Source: Arthrobacter sp. ERGS1:01
GTDB taxonomy: Bacteria > Actinomycetota > Actinomycetes > Actinomycetales > Micrococcaceae
Direction of reading: 5' to 3'
DNA length: 64,000 nt
Assembly (NCBI RefSeq): GCF_001281315.1
Contig: NZ_CP012479.1
Coordinates: forward strand, 1,860,001 to 1,924,000
Shown: positions 17,405 to 27,507 of the stretch, one piece after another
Layout: the number at the start of each line of letters is the position of its first letter
Numbering within the stretch: position 1 is the stretch's first letter
The notes under the pieces: generated by a model
Database searches by the model: none
Told to the model about the DNA's origin: nothing
What the model saw: only the letters and a program-made list of their open reading frames with translations
Program-made: the position numbers and the translations under genes

Positions 17405-18976
17405 ATGTCCACCACACCAGATACTGGATCAAGGGAAGTCGACAGCAAGGGACTAAAAGGCGGGGCACTTGGCCTCGTCTCCTCCATTGTGGTGGGGGTG
17501 GCTTCCACGGCCCCCGCCTACAGCCTCGCCGCCAGCTTGGGGTTCATCGTCGTCGGCGGCAGCCTGGTGGCCGGGGTCAAGGCCCCGGGCATCGTCCTGC
17601 TGGCCTTCATTCCGATGTACCTCATCGCCGTCGCGTACCAGGAGTTGAACAAGGCCGAGCCCGACTGCGGCACCACCTTCACGTGGGCATCCCGCGCCTT
17701 TGGCCCCGTGACGGGCTGGATGGGCGGGTGGGGCATCATCATTGCCGACGTGATCGTGATGTCCAACTTGGCGCAGATTGCGGGGTCTTACTCGTTTACG
17801 TTCGTGGGCGGCTTCGGGTTGCCCGGCGTCGCTGCGCTTTCGTCAAACACGGTGGCCACAACCATCGCCGGCCTCTTGTGGATTGCCCTCATGACCTGGA
17901 TTTGCTACCGGGGCATTGAGATCTCGGCCCGTGTGCAATACGTACTGCTGTCCTTCGAAGTGGTGATCCTGGTCTTCTTCGCCGTGTTTGCCCTGGCCCG
18001 CGTCTATTCTGGCACGGCAGAACCCTACTCCCTGGTGCCGCAATGGGACTGGTTCAACCCCTTCACCCTCGACTTTGGCCAGACGATCGCCCCGGCCATG
18101 CTGACGGCCATCTTCATCTACTGGGGATGGGACAGCGCGGTGTCCGTCAACGAAGAGACGAAGGACCCCGGCAAGACCCCCGGGCGGGCGGCCGTGATCA
18201 GCACCTTCCTGCTGCTGGCGACCTACGCAGTGGTGACGGTGGCAGCGGTCGCCTTTGCCGGCGTCGGCGACAAGGGGATTGGGCTGGCGAACCCGGACAA
18301 CTCCGGCGACGTGTTCTCCGCGATCGGGCCCACCCTGTTTGGTGGGGGCGTACTCGGCTCGATCCTCATGACGCTGCTGGGCTTCTCCATCCTGACCTCG
18401 GCGTCCGCATCGACGCAGACGACCATCCTGCCGACGGCGCGGACGTCGCTGTCGATGGCCGTCTACAAGGCGCTCCCGGAACAGTTCGCCAGGATGCATC
18501 CGAAGTACCTGACGCCCACCTGGTCCACGATCGGCATGGGTGTTGTCTCCGCGGTCTTCTACCTGATCTTCACGTTCATCAGCCCGTCCCTGCTGCTGGC
18601 ATTGATCGGTTCCATCGGCCTGATGATCGCCTTCTACTATGGGCTGACGGGGTTTACCTGCACCTGGTACTACCGCCGTACCCTGACAAAATCGTTCCGA
18701 AACTTCGTCATGCGCGGCGTGTTCCCGATGGCCGGCGGGTTGATGCTGGCATTCGTGTTCGTATACGGCCTGTACAACTTCGCCCAGCCGGACTGGCTGC
18801 TGGACGCCAACGGCAACAACGTGACGATCTTCGGTATTGGCGCCGAGGCCGTGGTGGGGGTAGGCGGCCTGCTGCTGGGCGTCATCCTGATGCTCATCTG
18901 GCGGCTCCGGCGGCCACACTTCTTCCGTGGTGAGACACTCCCCCGCCGCACCCACGCCGAGGAGGAGGTGGCATGA
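17405..18976 (+). CDS. APC-superfamily amino acid/polyamine permease
   Basis: Secondary transporter of 523 residues with about 12 hydrophobic helices. The N-terminal signature includes GVASTAPAYSLAASLG, typical of helix 1 of APC permeases. A conserved YWGWDSAVSVNEETKDPGKTP stretch in the middle matches the helix 6-7 loop of this group. ATG 17405 follows GGCAGGAA. The stop overlaps the start of the dehydrogenase gene (ATGA), so the two proteins are made together and the transporter probably imports that enzyme's substrate or a precursor. Substrate not predictable beyond an amino acid or polyamine. The region 17236-17404 before it holds no other recognisable feature. Confidence 0.9.
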   Translation: MSTTPDTGSREVDSKGLKGGALGLVSSIVVGVASTAPAYSLAASLGFIVVGGSLVAGVKAPGIVLLAFIPMYLIAVAYQELNKAEPDCGTTFTWASRAFGPVTGWMGGWGIIIADVIVMSNLAQIAGSYSFTFVGGFGLPGVAALSSNTVATTIAGLLWIALMTWICYRGIEISARVQYVLLSFEVVILVFFAVFALARVYSGTAEPYSLVPQWDWFNPFTLDFGQTIAPAMLTAIFIYWGWDSAVSVNEETKDPGKTPGRAAVISTFLLLATYAVVTVAAVAFAGVGDKGIGLANPDNSGDVFSAIGPTLFGGGVLGSILMTLLGFSILTSASASTQTTILPTARTSLSMAVYKALPEQFARMHPKYLTPTWSTIGMGVVSAVFYLIFTFISPSLLLALIGSIGLMIAFYYGLTGFTCTWYYRRTLTKSFRNFVMRGVFPMAGGLMLAFVFVYGLYNFAQPDWLLDANGNNVTIFGIGAEAVVGVGGLLLGVILMLIWRLRRPHFFRGETLPRRTHAEEEVA

Positions 18977-20208
18977 GGGTCCTGTGCGTCGGGGCCGGCG
19001 GCGTGGGCGGGGCTGCGGCAAAGATCGCCGCAAGAAGGAACTTCTTTGATGCGTGGATTGTGGCCGACTACGCTCTCGCCCGTGCGGAAGCCGTGGTGGA
19101 AGCCGTCCCGGCCGCCCAGCGACACCGCTTCAGTGCGCTGGCACTTGACGCCTCCAACTCCGACGCCGTGGCTGCCGCGATCACCGAACACGGCATCACG
19201 CACGTTTTCAACGCCGTGGATCCACGGTTTGTCATGCCGATCTTCACCGCCGCCGGCACTGCCGGGGCCACCTATCTCGACATGGCCATGTCACTCTCCA
19301 CCCCGCACCCCGAGCAGCCGTACGAGCTGACCGGCGTAAAACTTGGCGACCTGCAATTTGACCTAGCCGGGGAATGGGAGGCCGCCGGCCGGCTGGCCCT
19401 GGTGGGGATCGGCGTCGAACCGGGTCTTTCCGACGTGTTCGCCGCTTACGCGCAGAAGCACTTGTTCTCCGATATCGACGAGCTCGGCGTCCGTGACGGC
19501 GCCAACCTGGTGGTGGCCGGGTACGATTTCGCGCCCTCCTTCTCCATCTGGACAACCATTGAGGAGTGCCTTAACCCGCCGGTCATCTACACGGCGGACG
19601 CGGGCTGGACGACGACCGAACCGTTCAGCGATCCCGAAGTCTTTGACTTTCCCGACGGGATCGGACCCGTGGAGTGCGTCAACGTGGAGCATGAGGAGGT
19701 GCTGCTCATGCCGCGCTGGGTTCAAGCCAAAACGGTGACGTTCAAGTACGGCCTCGGCAACGAATTCATCGAGGTGCTGCGCGTGCTGCACAAGCTTGGG
19801 CTGGACTCCACGACGCCGGTCAACGTCAAGGGTGTCCACGTGAGCCCGCGTGACGTGGTGGCGGCATGTTTGCCTGATCCGGCCGGCCTGGGCCCGAAGA
19901 TCACCGGCAAGACCTGTGCCGGGCTGCTCGTGACCGGGACCGGCAAGGACGGCCGTCCGCGCCGGACGTATCTGTACCATGTGGTGGACAACGCCTGGTC
20001 GATGGAAAACTACGACAGCCAGTGCGTGGTGTGGCAGACCGCCGTCAACCCCGTGGTCGCCCTGGAACTTTTGGCCGCCGGAACCTGGACCGGTGCGGGA
20101 GTCTTGGGGCCGGAGGCGTTCGACGCCGATCCGTTCCTTGAGCTGCTCGCCGCCCCCGAGCCTGCCGGCTACGGCTCACCGTGGCATGTCCGCGAGGAAA
20201 CGCTCTAG
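18973..20208 (+). CDS. Saccharopine dehydrogenase-family oxidoreductase
   Basis: NAD(P)-dependent enzyme of 411 residues. The N-terminal Rossmann motif VLCVGAGGVGGAAAKI is at 3-18, and the dinucleotide domain and C-terminal saccharopine-dehydrogenase-like domain are both intact. Relatives include saccharopine dehydrogenase (lysine metabolism) and carboxynorspermidine synthase (polyamine synthesis), which reductively couple or split amino acids; which reaction applies here is unknown. Start ATG overlaps the permease stop by 4 nt. The two-gene transporter-dehydrogenase unit suggests uptake and conversion of an amino acid or polyamine. Confidence 0.82.
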   Translation: MRVLCVGAGGVGGAAAKIAARRNFFDAWIVADYALARAEAVVEAVPAAQRHRFSALALDASNSDAVAAAITEHGITHVFNAVDPRFVMPIFTAAGTAGATYLDMAMSLSTPHPEQPYELTGVKLGDLQFDLAGEWEAAGRLALVGIGVEPGLSDVFAAYAQKHLFSDIDELGVRDGANLVVAGYDFAPSFSIWTTIEECLNPPVIYTADAGWTTTEPFSDPEVFDFPDGIGPVECVNVEHEEVLLMPRWVQAKTVTFKYGLGNEFIEVLRVLHKLGLDSTTPVNVKGVHVSPRDVVAACLPDPAGLGPKITGKTCAGLLVTGTGKDGRPRRTYLYHVVDNAWSMENYDSQCVVWQTAVNPVVALELLAAGTWTGAGVLGPEAFDADPFLELLAAPEPAGYGSPWHVREETL

Positions 20209-20307
20209 AGAACGTCCGCCCGTCGGGACACGCCTGGCGAATCCGCCCCGGACTGGCAGCTTGCCGCCCACGCGCCTAGGGTGGGAACTGGACGGAAGGA
20301 GCACTTC

Positions 20308-21087
20308 ATGAAGAAAATCCTCATGGTACTGACCAGCGTTTCCGAGATTGCCGATACGGGAGAGAAGACCGGCTACAACGTCGCCGAGGCAGCACATCCC
20401 TGGAAAGTCTTCAAGGATTCCGGGCATTTCGTCGACTTCGCCTCCATCAAGGGCGGCCAACCACCGCGCGACGAGGTGGACACGCACGACCCCATCCAGC
20501 TCGCCTTCACGAATGACGAGGCCACGCGCGCCGGCCTCTACAACACGGCCCGCGTCGACGTGGTCGATCCCGGGCAGTACGACGCCATCTACCTCGTGGG
20601 CGGCCACGGCACCATGTGGGACTTCCCGGAAAGTGAAGGCCTGCAGAAAATTGTTGCCAGCGTCTACAACTCCGGCGGCCTGGTGGGCGCGGTCTGCCAC
20701 GGACCGGCCGGCCTGCTGAACGTCAAACAAAAGAACGGACTCAACCTGGTCCAGGGCCGGAGGGTGGCCGCCTTCACCAACGCCGAGGAGGTTGCCGCGG
20801 GAAAGGACAAGGTCATCCCGTTCTTCCTGGCCGACCGGCTTGCGGAGCTTGGGGCCATTGTCGTCTCCGCGGGCGACTTTGAGGAGATGGTGGTGGTGGA
20901 CGAGCGGCTGGTGACGGGCCAGAACCCGGCCTCGGCCGCCGGCGTCGCGAAGGAGATGGAGAAGCTCTTCGCCGAGGTCATCCACCATGAAAAGGCAGAG
21001 GAACAACACGACGCGGAGGTCCTGCGCGCGGAGAAGGACGCCGAGAAGAGCGCCAAGAAGAAGGCTGCGGCAGAGGCGGAGCACTAA
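20308..21087 (+). CDS. DJ-1/PfpI family protein (Hsp31-like class I glutamine amidotransferase fold)
   Basis: 259 residues. The nucleophile elbow GAVCHGPAGLL near residue 130 carries the reactive Cys, and GGHGTMWDFPESEG near 100 is typical of Hsp31-like members. Characterised relatives act as glyoxalase III, deglycase or chaperone-type stress proteins. ATG 20308 is fixed by GGAAGGAG 6 nt upstream; an upstream in-frame start at 20281 lacks one. The last about 35 residues form a Lys/Glu/Ala-rich tail (KSAKKKAAAEAE) not part of the fold. It is monocistronic and convergent with priA. Confidence 0.88.
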   Translation: MKKILMVLTSVSEIADTGEKTGYNVAEAAHPWKVFKDSGHFVDFASIKGGQPPRDEVDTHDPIQLAFTNDEATRAGLYNTARVDVVDPGQYDAIYLVGGHGTMWDFPESEGLQKIVASVYNSGGLVGAVCHGPAGLLNVKQKNGLNLVQGRRVAAFTNAEEVAAGKDKVIPFFLADRLAELGAIVVSAGDFEEMVVVDERLVTGQNPASAAGVAKEMEKLFAEVIHHEKAEEQHDAEVLRAEKDAEKSAKKKAAAEAEH

Positions 21088-21122
21088 GACCGCGTATCAA
21101 CACAGCACCGCGCGGAACGGTC

Positions 21123-23279
21123 CTAGATGACGTCGACCCCGTCGCAGCGAACCTGCACGGGGGATCCCACCCGGCGCGCCGCATTGGCCGCCTTCAATGA
21201 CCGCATGGCCGCGGTGACGGTGCCGGCGATTGCGTAGGGAAAGAACAGCAGGGTGCGGTAGGGCGGTGCGTCGTCGGGGTCCGGCCCGCCCTGCCGCGTA
21301 CCGGCCAGCGGTGCCGGTCCAATGACCCGCACCGCCTCCGGAAGGTCCAGGGCCGCGGCAAACGCGGCAACGTCGGCCTCGTCCCCGGTCAGGGACGCGA
21401 TGCGCACTGCCGGCGGCAGCATCAGCTCGTGCCGCAGGGTGAACTCGCGTTCGGCATAGCCCGCCGGGTCCCAGCGGACAAGTGCAGCAACTTCCACCGA
21501 CTCCTCCGCCGTAACCACCACGGTGCCGCCGTCCTTGGCGGGGCGCACGAGGGCCGCGGCGTTCATCCAGCGTCTCAGGGTGTCCTCGCCCGAGCGCAGC
21601 GATTCGCGCCGCAGCAGGGAATCACCGTCAAGTAGCAGGGCCGCCGCGTATCCGTGCAGCGCCACAGGCTCCGCCCCGACGGTGGCCACCACGATCGCCG
21701 GACGGTCAGGCACCACGGCCTTGATGTGGTCCCCGGAGGAGGAGATCACGGGCACCGACGGGAACGCCCTGCCGAGCTCCTCCGCCGTGCGGGACGCACC
21801 CACGGTGATGGCCCGCAACGTCTGGTTGCCGCAAGTGGGGCAGCTGAAATGGGTCTCGGCTTCGCCGCACCAACGGCAGGTCACCAGGATCTGGGCGGAA
21901 CCGTCGGCCCGGGATTGCATGAGCGGTCCGGTGCAGTTGGTGCACCGCGCCACCTCGCGGCAACGCTGGCAGGCCAGCGCCGGGGCGTATCCGGTGCGCG
22001 CCACCTGAACCAGAACGGGGCCGGCGGCAAGGGCGGACCTGGCGGTCTCCCAGGCCCGGTGCGGTAACCGTGCCAGCGCGGCCAGCGGGTCGCGTTCCTG
22101 CTCGAAGCTGTCGGCCGTGCTGATAACCCTGGCGGTCGCGGAGCGGGCCACTGTCCGCTGCGCCACGAGCGGCATGGCCCAACCGGTGGCCACCAGGCGT
22201 TGCGATTCACAGCTGCGGCTGTGCCCGGCCATGAGTACGGCGGCGCCCTCCGCCTCCGAGCGCAGCAGCAGCACGTCACGGCTGTGCTGGTAAGGGGCGC
22301 GGCGTTCAATGTGGAGTTCGTCGCCGTCGTCCCAGCAACACACCAGGCCCAGATCGGCCACCGGGGCGTAGGCCGCCGATCGGGTGCCGATCACGATGCG
22401 CACATCCCCGGAGAGCACGCGCAGGAAGTTGTCGTAGCGCAGCGTGGGGCCGTCGTCGGCCGTCAGCTTCACGTAACTGTCCGCGGGCAGCACCGCCTTG
22501 AACGCCTTGTCCACCAGGTCAAGGTCGCGCAGATCGGGCACCACCACGATCGCTCCCCGGCCGGAAAGTTGGCAGTAGGCCACGGCCTGGGCGATCTGGT
22601 GGTGCCAGGAGCCGGGCCCAAATCCGGTCAGGGCGGACAGCACGGCCTTCGGGGAGGCTCCCATGGCCAGTTCTGCCAGGAACTCCTCGGCGTGCGTGTA
22701 CCCGGAAAAGAGGGAGGCCCCGGGATGGGCGGCGGGCGGCGGCTCGGCCGGGATGGGTCCGGAAACCTGCCCGCCGGCATTTCCAGCAGCTGTACCGGCA
22801 GCCATTGCGGCCTCGCATTCCGCGGCCACCTTCAGGTATCCCTTTTCAAGGCTGGCCACCCGGGGCGGGACAGCCACGCGCAACACGTCGGCCACCGTCC
22901 CGGCGCACCGTGCTGCCACGCGGCGCGCCAGCTCAATGACGTGCGGGGTCAGCACCGGCACGGCCGAATACACCCGCGCCAGCGGGATCAGCCGTTCACT
23001 GTCGGATTCACCAACCCGCTCGACCAGGAATCCGTTGAGGTCCTGGCCGGAGAACTTGACCCTGACCCGCACGCCCGGCTGCGCCACGGCGTCGAGTTCC
23101 TTCGGCACGGAGTAGTCGAAGATCCTGTCCAGGTGCGGCAGCGGGGAGTCGATGACCACCCGGGCCACGGGGAGTTCGCGGGCAAGTTCCACCCCGCTGT
23201 GAGGATCCGCCACGCGCTCACGTCCGACAAAACCGCCCAGAAGGCTCAACTGGACGCCGTGTTCCGGTGGTTGTTCCAT
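21123..23279 (-). CDS. priA: Primosomal protein N' (PriA), actinobacterial helicase-defective type
   Basis: Replication-restart protein that recognises stalled forks; 718 residues. The N-terminal 3'-DNA-binding domain (about 40-140, with SPLPHLDRIFDYSVP) and the eight-Cys zinc region (CQRC, CTNC, CRWC, CPTC at about 435-480) are intact. The helicase core is degenerate: no Walker A GKT is visible, and the DEEH box is replaced by WDDGDELH. This is usual for Actinobacteria, where PriA is thought to lack helicase activity. ATG 23279 follows GGGAGG at 6 nt; a longer frame to 23318 is less likely. It lies downstream of metK, with a strong hairpin between them. Confidence 0.93.
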   Translation of the reverse strand: MEQPPEHGVQLSLLGGFVGRERVADPHSGVELARELPVARVVIDSPLPHLDRIFDYSVPKELDAVAQPGVRVRVKFSGQDLNGFLVERVGESDSERLIPLARVYSAVPVLTPHVIELARRVAARCAGTVADVLRVAVPPRVASLEKGYLKVAAECEAAMAAGTAAGNAGGQVSGPIPAEPPPAAHPGASLFSGYTHAEEFLAELAMGASPKAVLSALTGFGPGSWHHQIAQAVAYCQLSGRGAIVVVPDLRDLDLVDKAFKAVLPADSYVKLTADDGPTLRYDNFLRVLSGDVRIVIGTRSAAYAPVADLGLVCCWDDGDELHIERRAPYQHSRDVLLLRSEAEGAAVLMAGHSRSCESQRLVATGWAMPLVAQRTVARSATARVISTADSFEQERDPLAALARLPHRAWETARSALAAGPVLVQVARTGYAPALACQRCREVARCTNCTGPLMQSRADGSAQILVTCRWCGEAETHFSCPTCGNQTLRAITVGASRTAEELGRAFPSVPVISSSGDHIKAVVPDRPAIVVATVGAEPVALHGYAAALLLDGDSLLRRESLRSGEDTLRRWMNAAALVRPAKDGGTVVVTAEESVEVAALVRWDPAGYAEREFTLRHELMLPPAVRIASLTGDEADVAAFAAALDLPEAVRVIGPAPLAGTRQGGPDPDDAPPYRTLLFFPYAIAGTVTAAMRSLKAANAARRVGSPVQVRCDGVDVI

Positions 23280-23384
23280 GGCGTCCTCCCTTGCTGATTT
23301 GCGGCCGCGCCGATTCATGGCCTCGCCGATTCATGGCCGTGCTGATGTACGGCCGAATTTGGCCGGTGTTTGTGTCCTGAAACC

Positions 23385-23431
23385 AGCTAAGCACAGGCCA
23401 CCGACGTTTGGTCGGCGGCCTGTGCTTAGCT
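23385..23431. terminator. Terminator hairpin between metK and priA
   Basis: Perfect 15-bp arms (AGCTAAGCACAGGCC, 23385-23399, and its complement 23417-23431) enclose a further 5-bp stem (CCGAC/GTCGG). It sits 33 nt past the metK stop. No T-run follows, the form often called an I-shaped terminator in Actinobacteria. Confidence 0.75.
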
Positions 23432-23464
23432 GTGTATATCGAAAGCCTGTGGATTACGGAAGTG

Positions 23465-24667
<1,203 letters not shown>

Positions 24668-24673
24668 GTTTCT

Positions 24674-24679
24674 ACTTTA
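24674..24679 (-). promoter_or_regulatory. -10 element for leaderless metK transcript
   Basis: TAAAGT, then AGAAAC, then GTG. It is nearly identical to the leuS leader promoter in the same window. Confidence 0.55.
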
Positions 24680-24770
24680 CTGGGTTCGTTCCGCGGGACA
24701 CGGTGGATAAGACATGGACGGCAACACTGATACTGCTTTGACCGCTTGGGACTAGCCGGACAACTACAGA

Positions 24771-26108
24771 CTAGCCGGGGCCAAGGCGTTCGGCTACGAG
24801 TTCGACGACGGCGTCCGCCACCGTGCGCTTGCTGCCGGCGGCCTGCACAGGGGCAGCGCCGTCGAGGGAAAGGATGTGCACGCGGTTGGCGTCCTGGCCG
24901 AAGACCTTCTCGGCGCCGGACTCCCCCGGGCCGACCTCGTTGACGACCAGCAGGTCGCAACCCTTGCGGCGCAGTTTTTCCCGCGCATAGCCCAGGGCGT
25001 CGGATTCGGCGTCGCCGGTTTCGGCGGCAAAGCCGACAATCAGCTGCCGCTGGTTTTGGGCGGCACGGTGTGCCACGACCTCCACCAGGATGTCGGGGTT
25101 GCGGACAAGGTTGATGACGGGATCGGCGACGTTGTCGCGTTTTTTGATCTTCCCGGTCGACACATTTGAGGGGCGGAAGTCCGCCACGGCGGCGGCCATG
25201 ATGACGACGTCGGCCGAGCCGGCGGCGGCCAGCGTGGCCGAGCGCAGTTCCAGGGCCGTCTCGACGGCCTGCAGGGTTGCCCCGGCGGGTGGCGCGACAT
25301 CCATGTGGGCGTGGATAAAGGTCACGGTTGCGCCGGCGGCCAGGGCGGATTCGGCCAGGGCCACGCCCTGCTTGCCGGAAGACTTGTTGCCGAGGAAGCG
25401 AACCGGGTCAAGGGGTTCGCGGGTGCCGCCGGCCGTGATGACGACGTGCCTGCCGTAGAGCGCAGCCGCGCCATTTGCCACAGCGGCTGCCGTATCTGGC
25501 ACGGGGGTGACCGCATCAGAGGTGGCTACATCGGTCGTGGCTGCATCGGTGGTGGCCGATTCCGCCACGAGGACTCCCGGCACAAGAGCTAGCGCGGCGG
25601 CGAAGATGGCTTCGGGTTCGGGGAGCCGGCCGGGGCCGGTGTCCGGGCCGGTCAGCCTGCCCACTGCGGGGTCCAGGACATGGATGCCGCGGGAGCGCAG
25701 GGTGGCCACATTGGCCTGAGTTGCCGCGTGCCGCCACATTTCGGTGTGCATGGCCGGGGCAAAGAGCACGGGGCCCCGGGCCATGAGCAGCGTGGTGGTC
25801 AGCAGATCGTTTGCCTGGCCGCCGGCGGCCTTGGCCAGGAGGTCGGCCGTGGCGGGGGCCACCACGATCAAATCGGCCTCGTGGCCGATTCGCACGTGGT
25901 TGACCTGGTCCACCGCGTCAAAGACGTCATTGGTGGCGGGACGCCCGCTCAGGGCCTCCCAGGTGGCGACGCCGACAAATTTCGTGGACGCCTCCGTGGG
26001 GATGACCGTAACCTTGTGGCCGGCCTCGGTGAAGAGGCGCAGCAACAAGGCGGACTTGTAGGCGGCGATGCCGCCGCCCACCCCCAGAACTATGTTCAGT
26101 ACGGTCAC
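24771..26108 (-). CDS. coaBC: Bifunctional phosphopantothenoylcysteine decarboxylase / phosphopantothenate-cysteine ligase
   Basis: Two steps of coenzyme A synthesis in one 445-residue protein. The flavoprotein CoaC half (1-about 185) begins with GVGGGIAAYKS and contains PAMHTEMW, the actinobacterial variant of the PxMNxxMW motif. The CoaB half (about 225-445) starts with VVITAGGTREPLDPVRFLGN and has KIKK near 330. Between them is a Thr/Ala/Asp-rich linker of about 35 residues encoded by three imperfect 15-bp tandem repeats. It is followed downstream by metK and preceded by rpoZ (17-nt gap), so it is co-transcribed with gmk-rpoZ. Confidence 0.96.
   Translation of the reverse strand: MTVLNIVLGVGGGIAAYKSALLLRLFTEAGHKVTVIPTEASTKFVGVATWEALSGRPATNDVFDAVDQVNHVRIGHEADLIVVAPATADLLAKAAGGQANDLLTTTLLMARGPVLFAPAMHTEMWRHAATQANVATLRSRGIHVLDPAVGRLTGPDTGPGRLPEPEAIFAAALALVPGVLVAESATTDAATTDVATSDAVTPVPDTAAAVANGAAALYGRHVVITAGGTREPLDPVRFLGNKSSGKQGVALAESALAAGATVTFIHAHMDVAPPAGATLQAVETALELRSATLAAAGSADVVIMAAAVADFRPSNVSTGKIKKRDNVADPVINLVRNPDILVEVVAHRAAQNQRQLIVGFAAETGDAESDALGYAREKLRRKGCDLLVVNEVGPGESGAEKVFGQDANRVHILSLDGAAPVQAAGSKRTVADAVVELVAERLGPG
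25512..25556. repeat. Three imperfect 15-bp tandem units inside coaBC
   Basis: Units at 25512-25526, 25527-25541 and 25542-25556 encode the repetitive Ala-Thr-Thr/Ser-Asp linker between the two CoaBC domains, in frame. Confidence 0.7.
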
Positions 26109-26125
26109 CGTTGAGACAGATTCGC

Positions 26126-26383
26126 TTACGCGGTTTCGACCGGCGTGGAAACCAGCAGGCCCTCGTCGATTTCACGGAAGGCGATGGAAAGCGACTTTTC
26201 GTTCAGCTTGGTGTCGACGAGCGGGCCGACGTACTCGAACAAGCCCTCGTGGAGCTGTGCGTAGTAGGCGTTGATCTGACGGGCACGCTTGGCACCAAAG
26301 ATGACCAATCCGTACTTCGAGTCCGCCGCTTCAAGCAGGGAGTCGATGGAAGGGTTGATGATGCCTTCGGGTTGTGTAGTCAA
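26126..26383 (-). CDS. rpoZ: RNA polymerase omega subunit
   Basis: Small RNA polymerase subunit that helps beta' fold, 85 residues. It shows the family core: [15 protein letters not shown] [11 protein letters not shown] at 9-19, [17 protein letters not shown] at 22-38, and [10 protein letters not shown] near 65. It lies 33 nt after gmk and 17 nt before coaBC, the standard actinobacterial order mihF-gmk-rpoZ-coaBC. Confidence 0.96.
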   Translation of the reverse strand: MTTQPEGIINPSIDSLLEAADSKYGLVIFGAKRARQINAYYAQLHEGLFEYVGPLVDTKLNEKSLSIAFREIDEGLLVSTPVETA

Positions 26384-26416
26384 TTACTTCTCCAAAATGT
26401 GTGAGGGTGACGCCGG

Positions 26417-27043
26417 TCAGTCAACGTGACTGGGCGTAAGACCCATCAAGGTGACAAGCTCGGCTGCGGCGCGGCTAACATCATCGTTGACGATGGTGTA
26501 GTCAAACTCCGGTTGGGCAGCAAGTTCCAGTTTAGCGGTTTCCAGCCGCCGGTGCTGTTCTTCGGCTGTTTCTGTGCCGCGTCCCACTAGCCGGCGGACG
26601 AGTTCGTCCCAGCTGGGCGGGGAAAGGAACACGAAATCGGCCTCCGGCATGGCCTCCTTGACCTGCCGGGCGCCCTGCAAATCGATCTCCAAGAGCACCG
26701 AGCGGCCGGCGGCCACGGCCGCCTCGACGGTGCTGCGCAGGGTGCCGTAGCGGTTCTGTCCGTGCACCACGGCCCACTCGAGCAGTTCCCCGCGCGCCAC
26801 GAGCTCGTCGAACTCCTCCGGCGACTTGAAGAAGTAGTGCACGCCTTCCTCTTCGCCGGGCCTTGCCTTGCGGGTAGTGGCCGAGACCGACAGCCACACC
26901 TGGGGGTAGTTGTCGCGGATGAACGTCGACACGGTGCCCTTGCCAACGGCCGTGGGCCCGGCCAGCACCGTTACACCGGTGCGGGGTTTGGTCCTGAGGG
27001 TGTTCTCGCCCGGTACGTGCACGACGGCGTCGCGCCGGCTCAC
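26417..27043 (-). CDS. gmk: Guanylate kinase
   Basis: Phosphorylates GMP to GDP using ATP; 208 residues. P-loop [11 protein letters not shown] at about 27-37, GMP-binding region with [13 protein letters not shown] and GVHYFF, and the lid [13 protein letters not shown] near 145. The start is GTG overlapping the mihF stop (GTGA), so translation is coupled to mihF. The first about 20 residues precede the conserved domain, and an internal start is possible. Confidence 0.95.
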   Translation of the reverse strand: MSRRDAVVHVPGENTLRTKPRTGVTVLAGPTAVGKGTVSTFIRDNYPQVWLSVSATTRKARPGEEEGVHYFFKSPEEFDELVARGELLEWAVVHGQNRYGTLRSTVEAAVAAGRSVLLEIDLQGARQVKEAMPEADFVFLSPPSWDELVRRLVGRGTETAEEQHRRLETAKLELAAQPEFDYTIVNDDVSRAAAELVTLMGLTPSHVD

Positions 27044-27360
27044 AGCTTCTGTCCCAGGTAGTCCACAAGTGTCCGGCGCTGGTGTACACCCAGGCCTCGC
27101 ACGCGGCGGGTTGGGGCAATCCCCAGCTCGCTCATAATCACTGTTGCACGTACCTTTCCAATGCCCGGAAGGGCTTCCAATAAGTCTGTTACCTTCAGCC
27201 GGCCCAGGGCGGGGTTGACGGTTGCCGCGGCGATCACCGATGCGACCGACACTTCCCCGGATTTCAATTCGCGCTTGATGCCGCTCCTGATGGTGCGGGC
27301 TGCGGCGGCCTTCTTGAGAGCTTCCGCGCGTTCGGTTTGCGACAATGGCGGCAAATTCAC
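27040..27360 (-). CDS. mihF: Actinobacterial integration host factor
   Basis: Nucleoid-associated DNA-binding protein found only in Actinobacteria, 106 residues. [20 protein letters not shown] at the N-terminus and [18 protein letters not shown] near 68-85, a helix-hairpin-helix-like element, identify it. GTG 27360 is chosen because AGGAG lies 7 nt upstream and it begins directly at the conserved N-terminus; the longer frame to 27453 adds an unconserved extension. Overlaps gmk by 4 nt. Confidence 0.93.
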   Translation of the reverse strand: MNLPPLSQTERAEALKKAAAARTIRSGIKRELKSGEVSVASVIAAATVNPALGRLKVTDLLEALPGIGKVRATVIMSELGIAPTRRVRGLGVHQRRTLVDYLGQKL

Positions 27361-27389
27361 GAAAAGACTCCTCATGGCCGTTGGCGGCA

Positions 27390-27458
27390 CCCCAGTGCGA
27401 AAAATTCGGTTCGAACCTTTACGGCTCGGCTGTGTAGTCGAACTTATCCGCACTGGGG
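27390..27458. repeat. Wide inverted repeat upstream of mihF
   Basis: Perfect 10-bp arms (CCCCAGTGCG, 27390-27399, and its complement 27449-27458) flank 49 bp that contain the 10-bp palindrome GGTTCGAACC (27408-27417). The block lies 30-100 nt before the mihF start, where its promoter should be. On the minus strand TTGATT, 16 nt, GATAAG is a promoter candidate at its upstream edge. It is a possible regulator-binding or self-binding region. Confidence 0.5.
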
Positions 27459-27507
27459 CGGGAAAATCAATCCGGCAGTGCCTGCGTCCCCTGCTTGTTG
27501 CTCAGGG

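Noticed and set aside
12564..21122. Defence, toxin-antitoxin or mobile island in the accessory-looking stretch
   Set aside because: Genes are ordinary metabolic types; no integrase, transposase, restriction, CRISPR or toxin gene and no flanking repeats or tRNA were found.
21123..23279. Damaged priA, because Walker A and DEEH are absent
   Set aside because: Loss of helicase motifs is usual in actinobacterial PriA, and the DNA-binding and zinc regions are intact.
24668..24770. SAM riboswitch before metK
   Set aside because: The -10 box lies 6 nt before the GTG, leaving no transcribed leader.
27390..27458. Possible tRNA, because GGTTCGAACC resembles a T-arm and the ends are complementary
   Set aside because: No D-arm, anticodon arm or correct T-stem can be formed, and the 3' side lies too far from the T-like loop.
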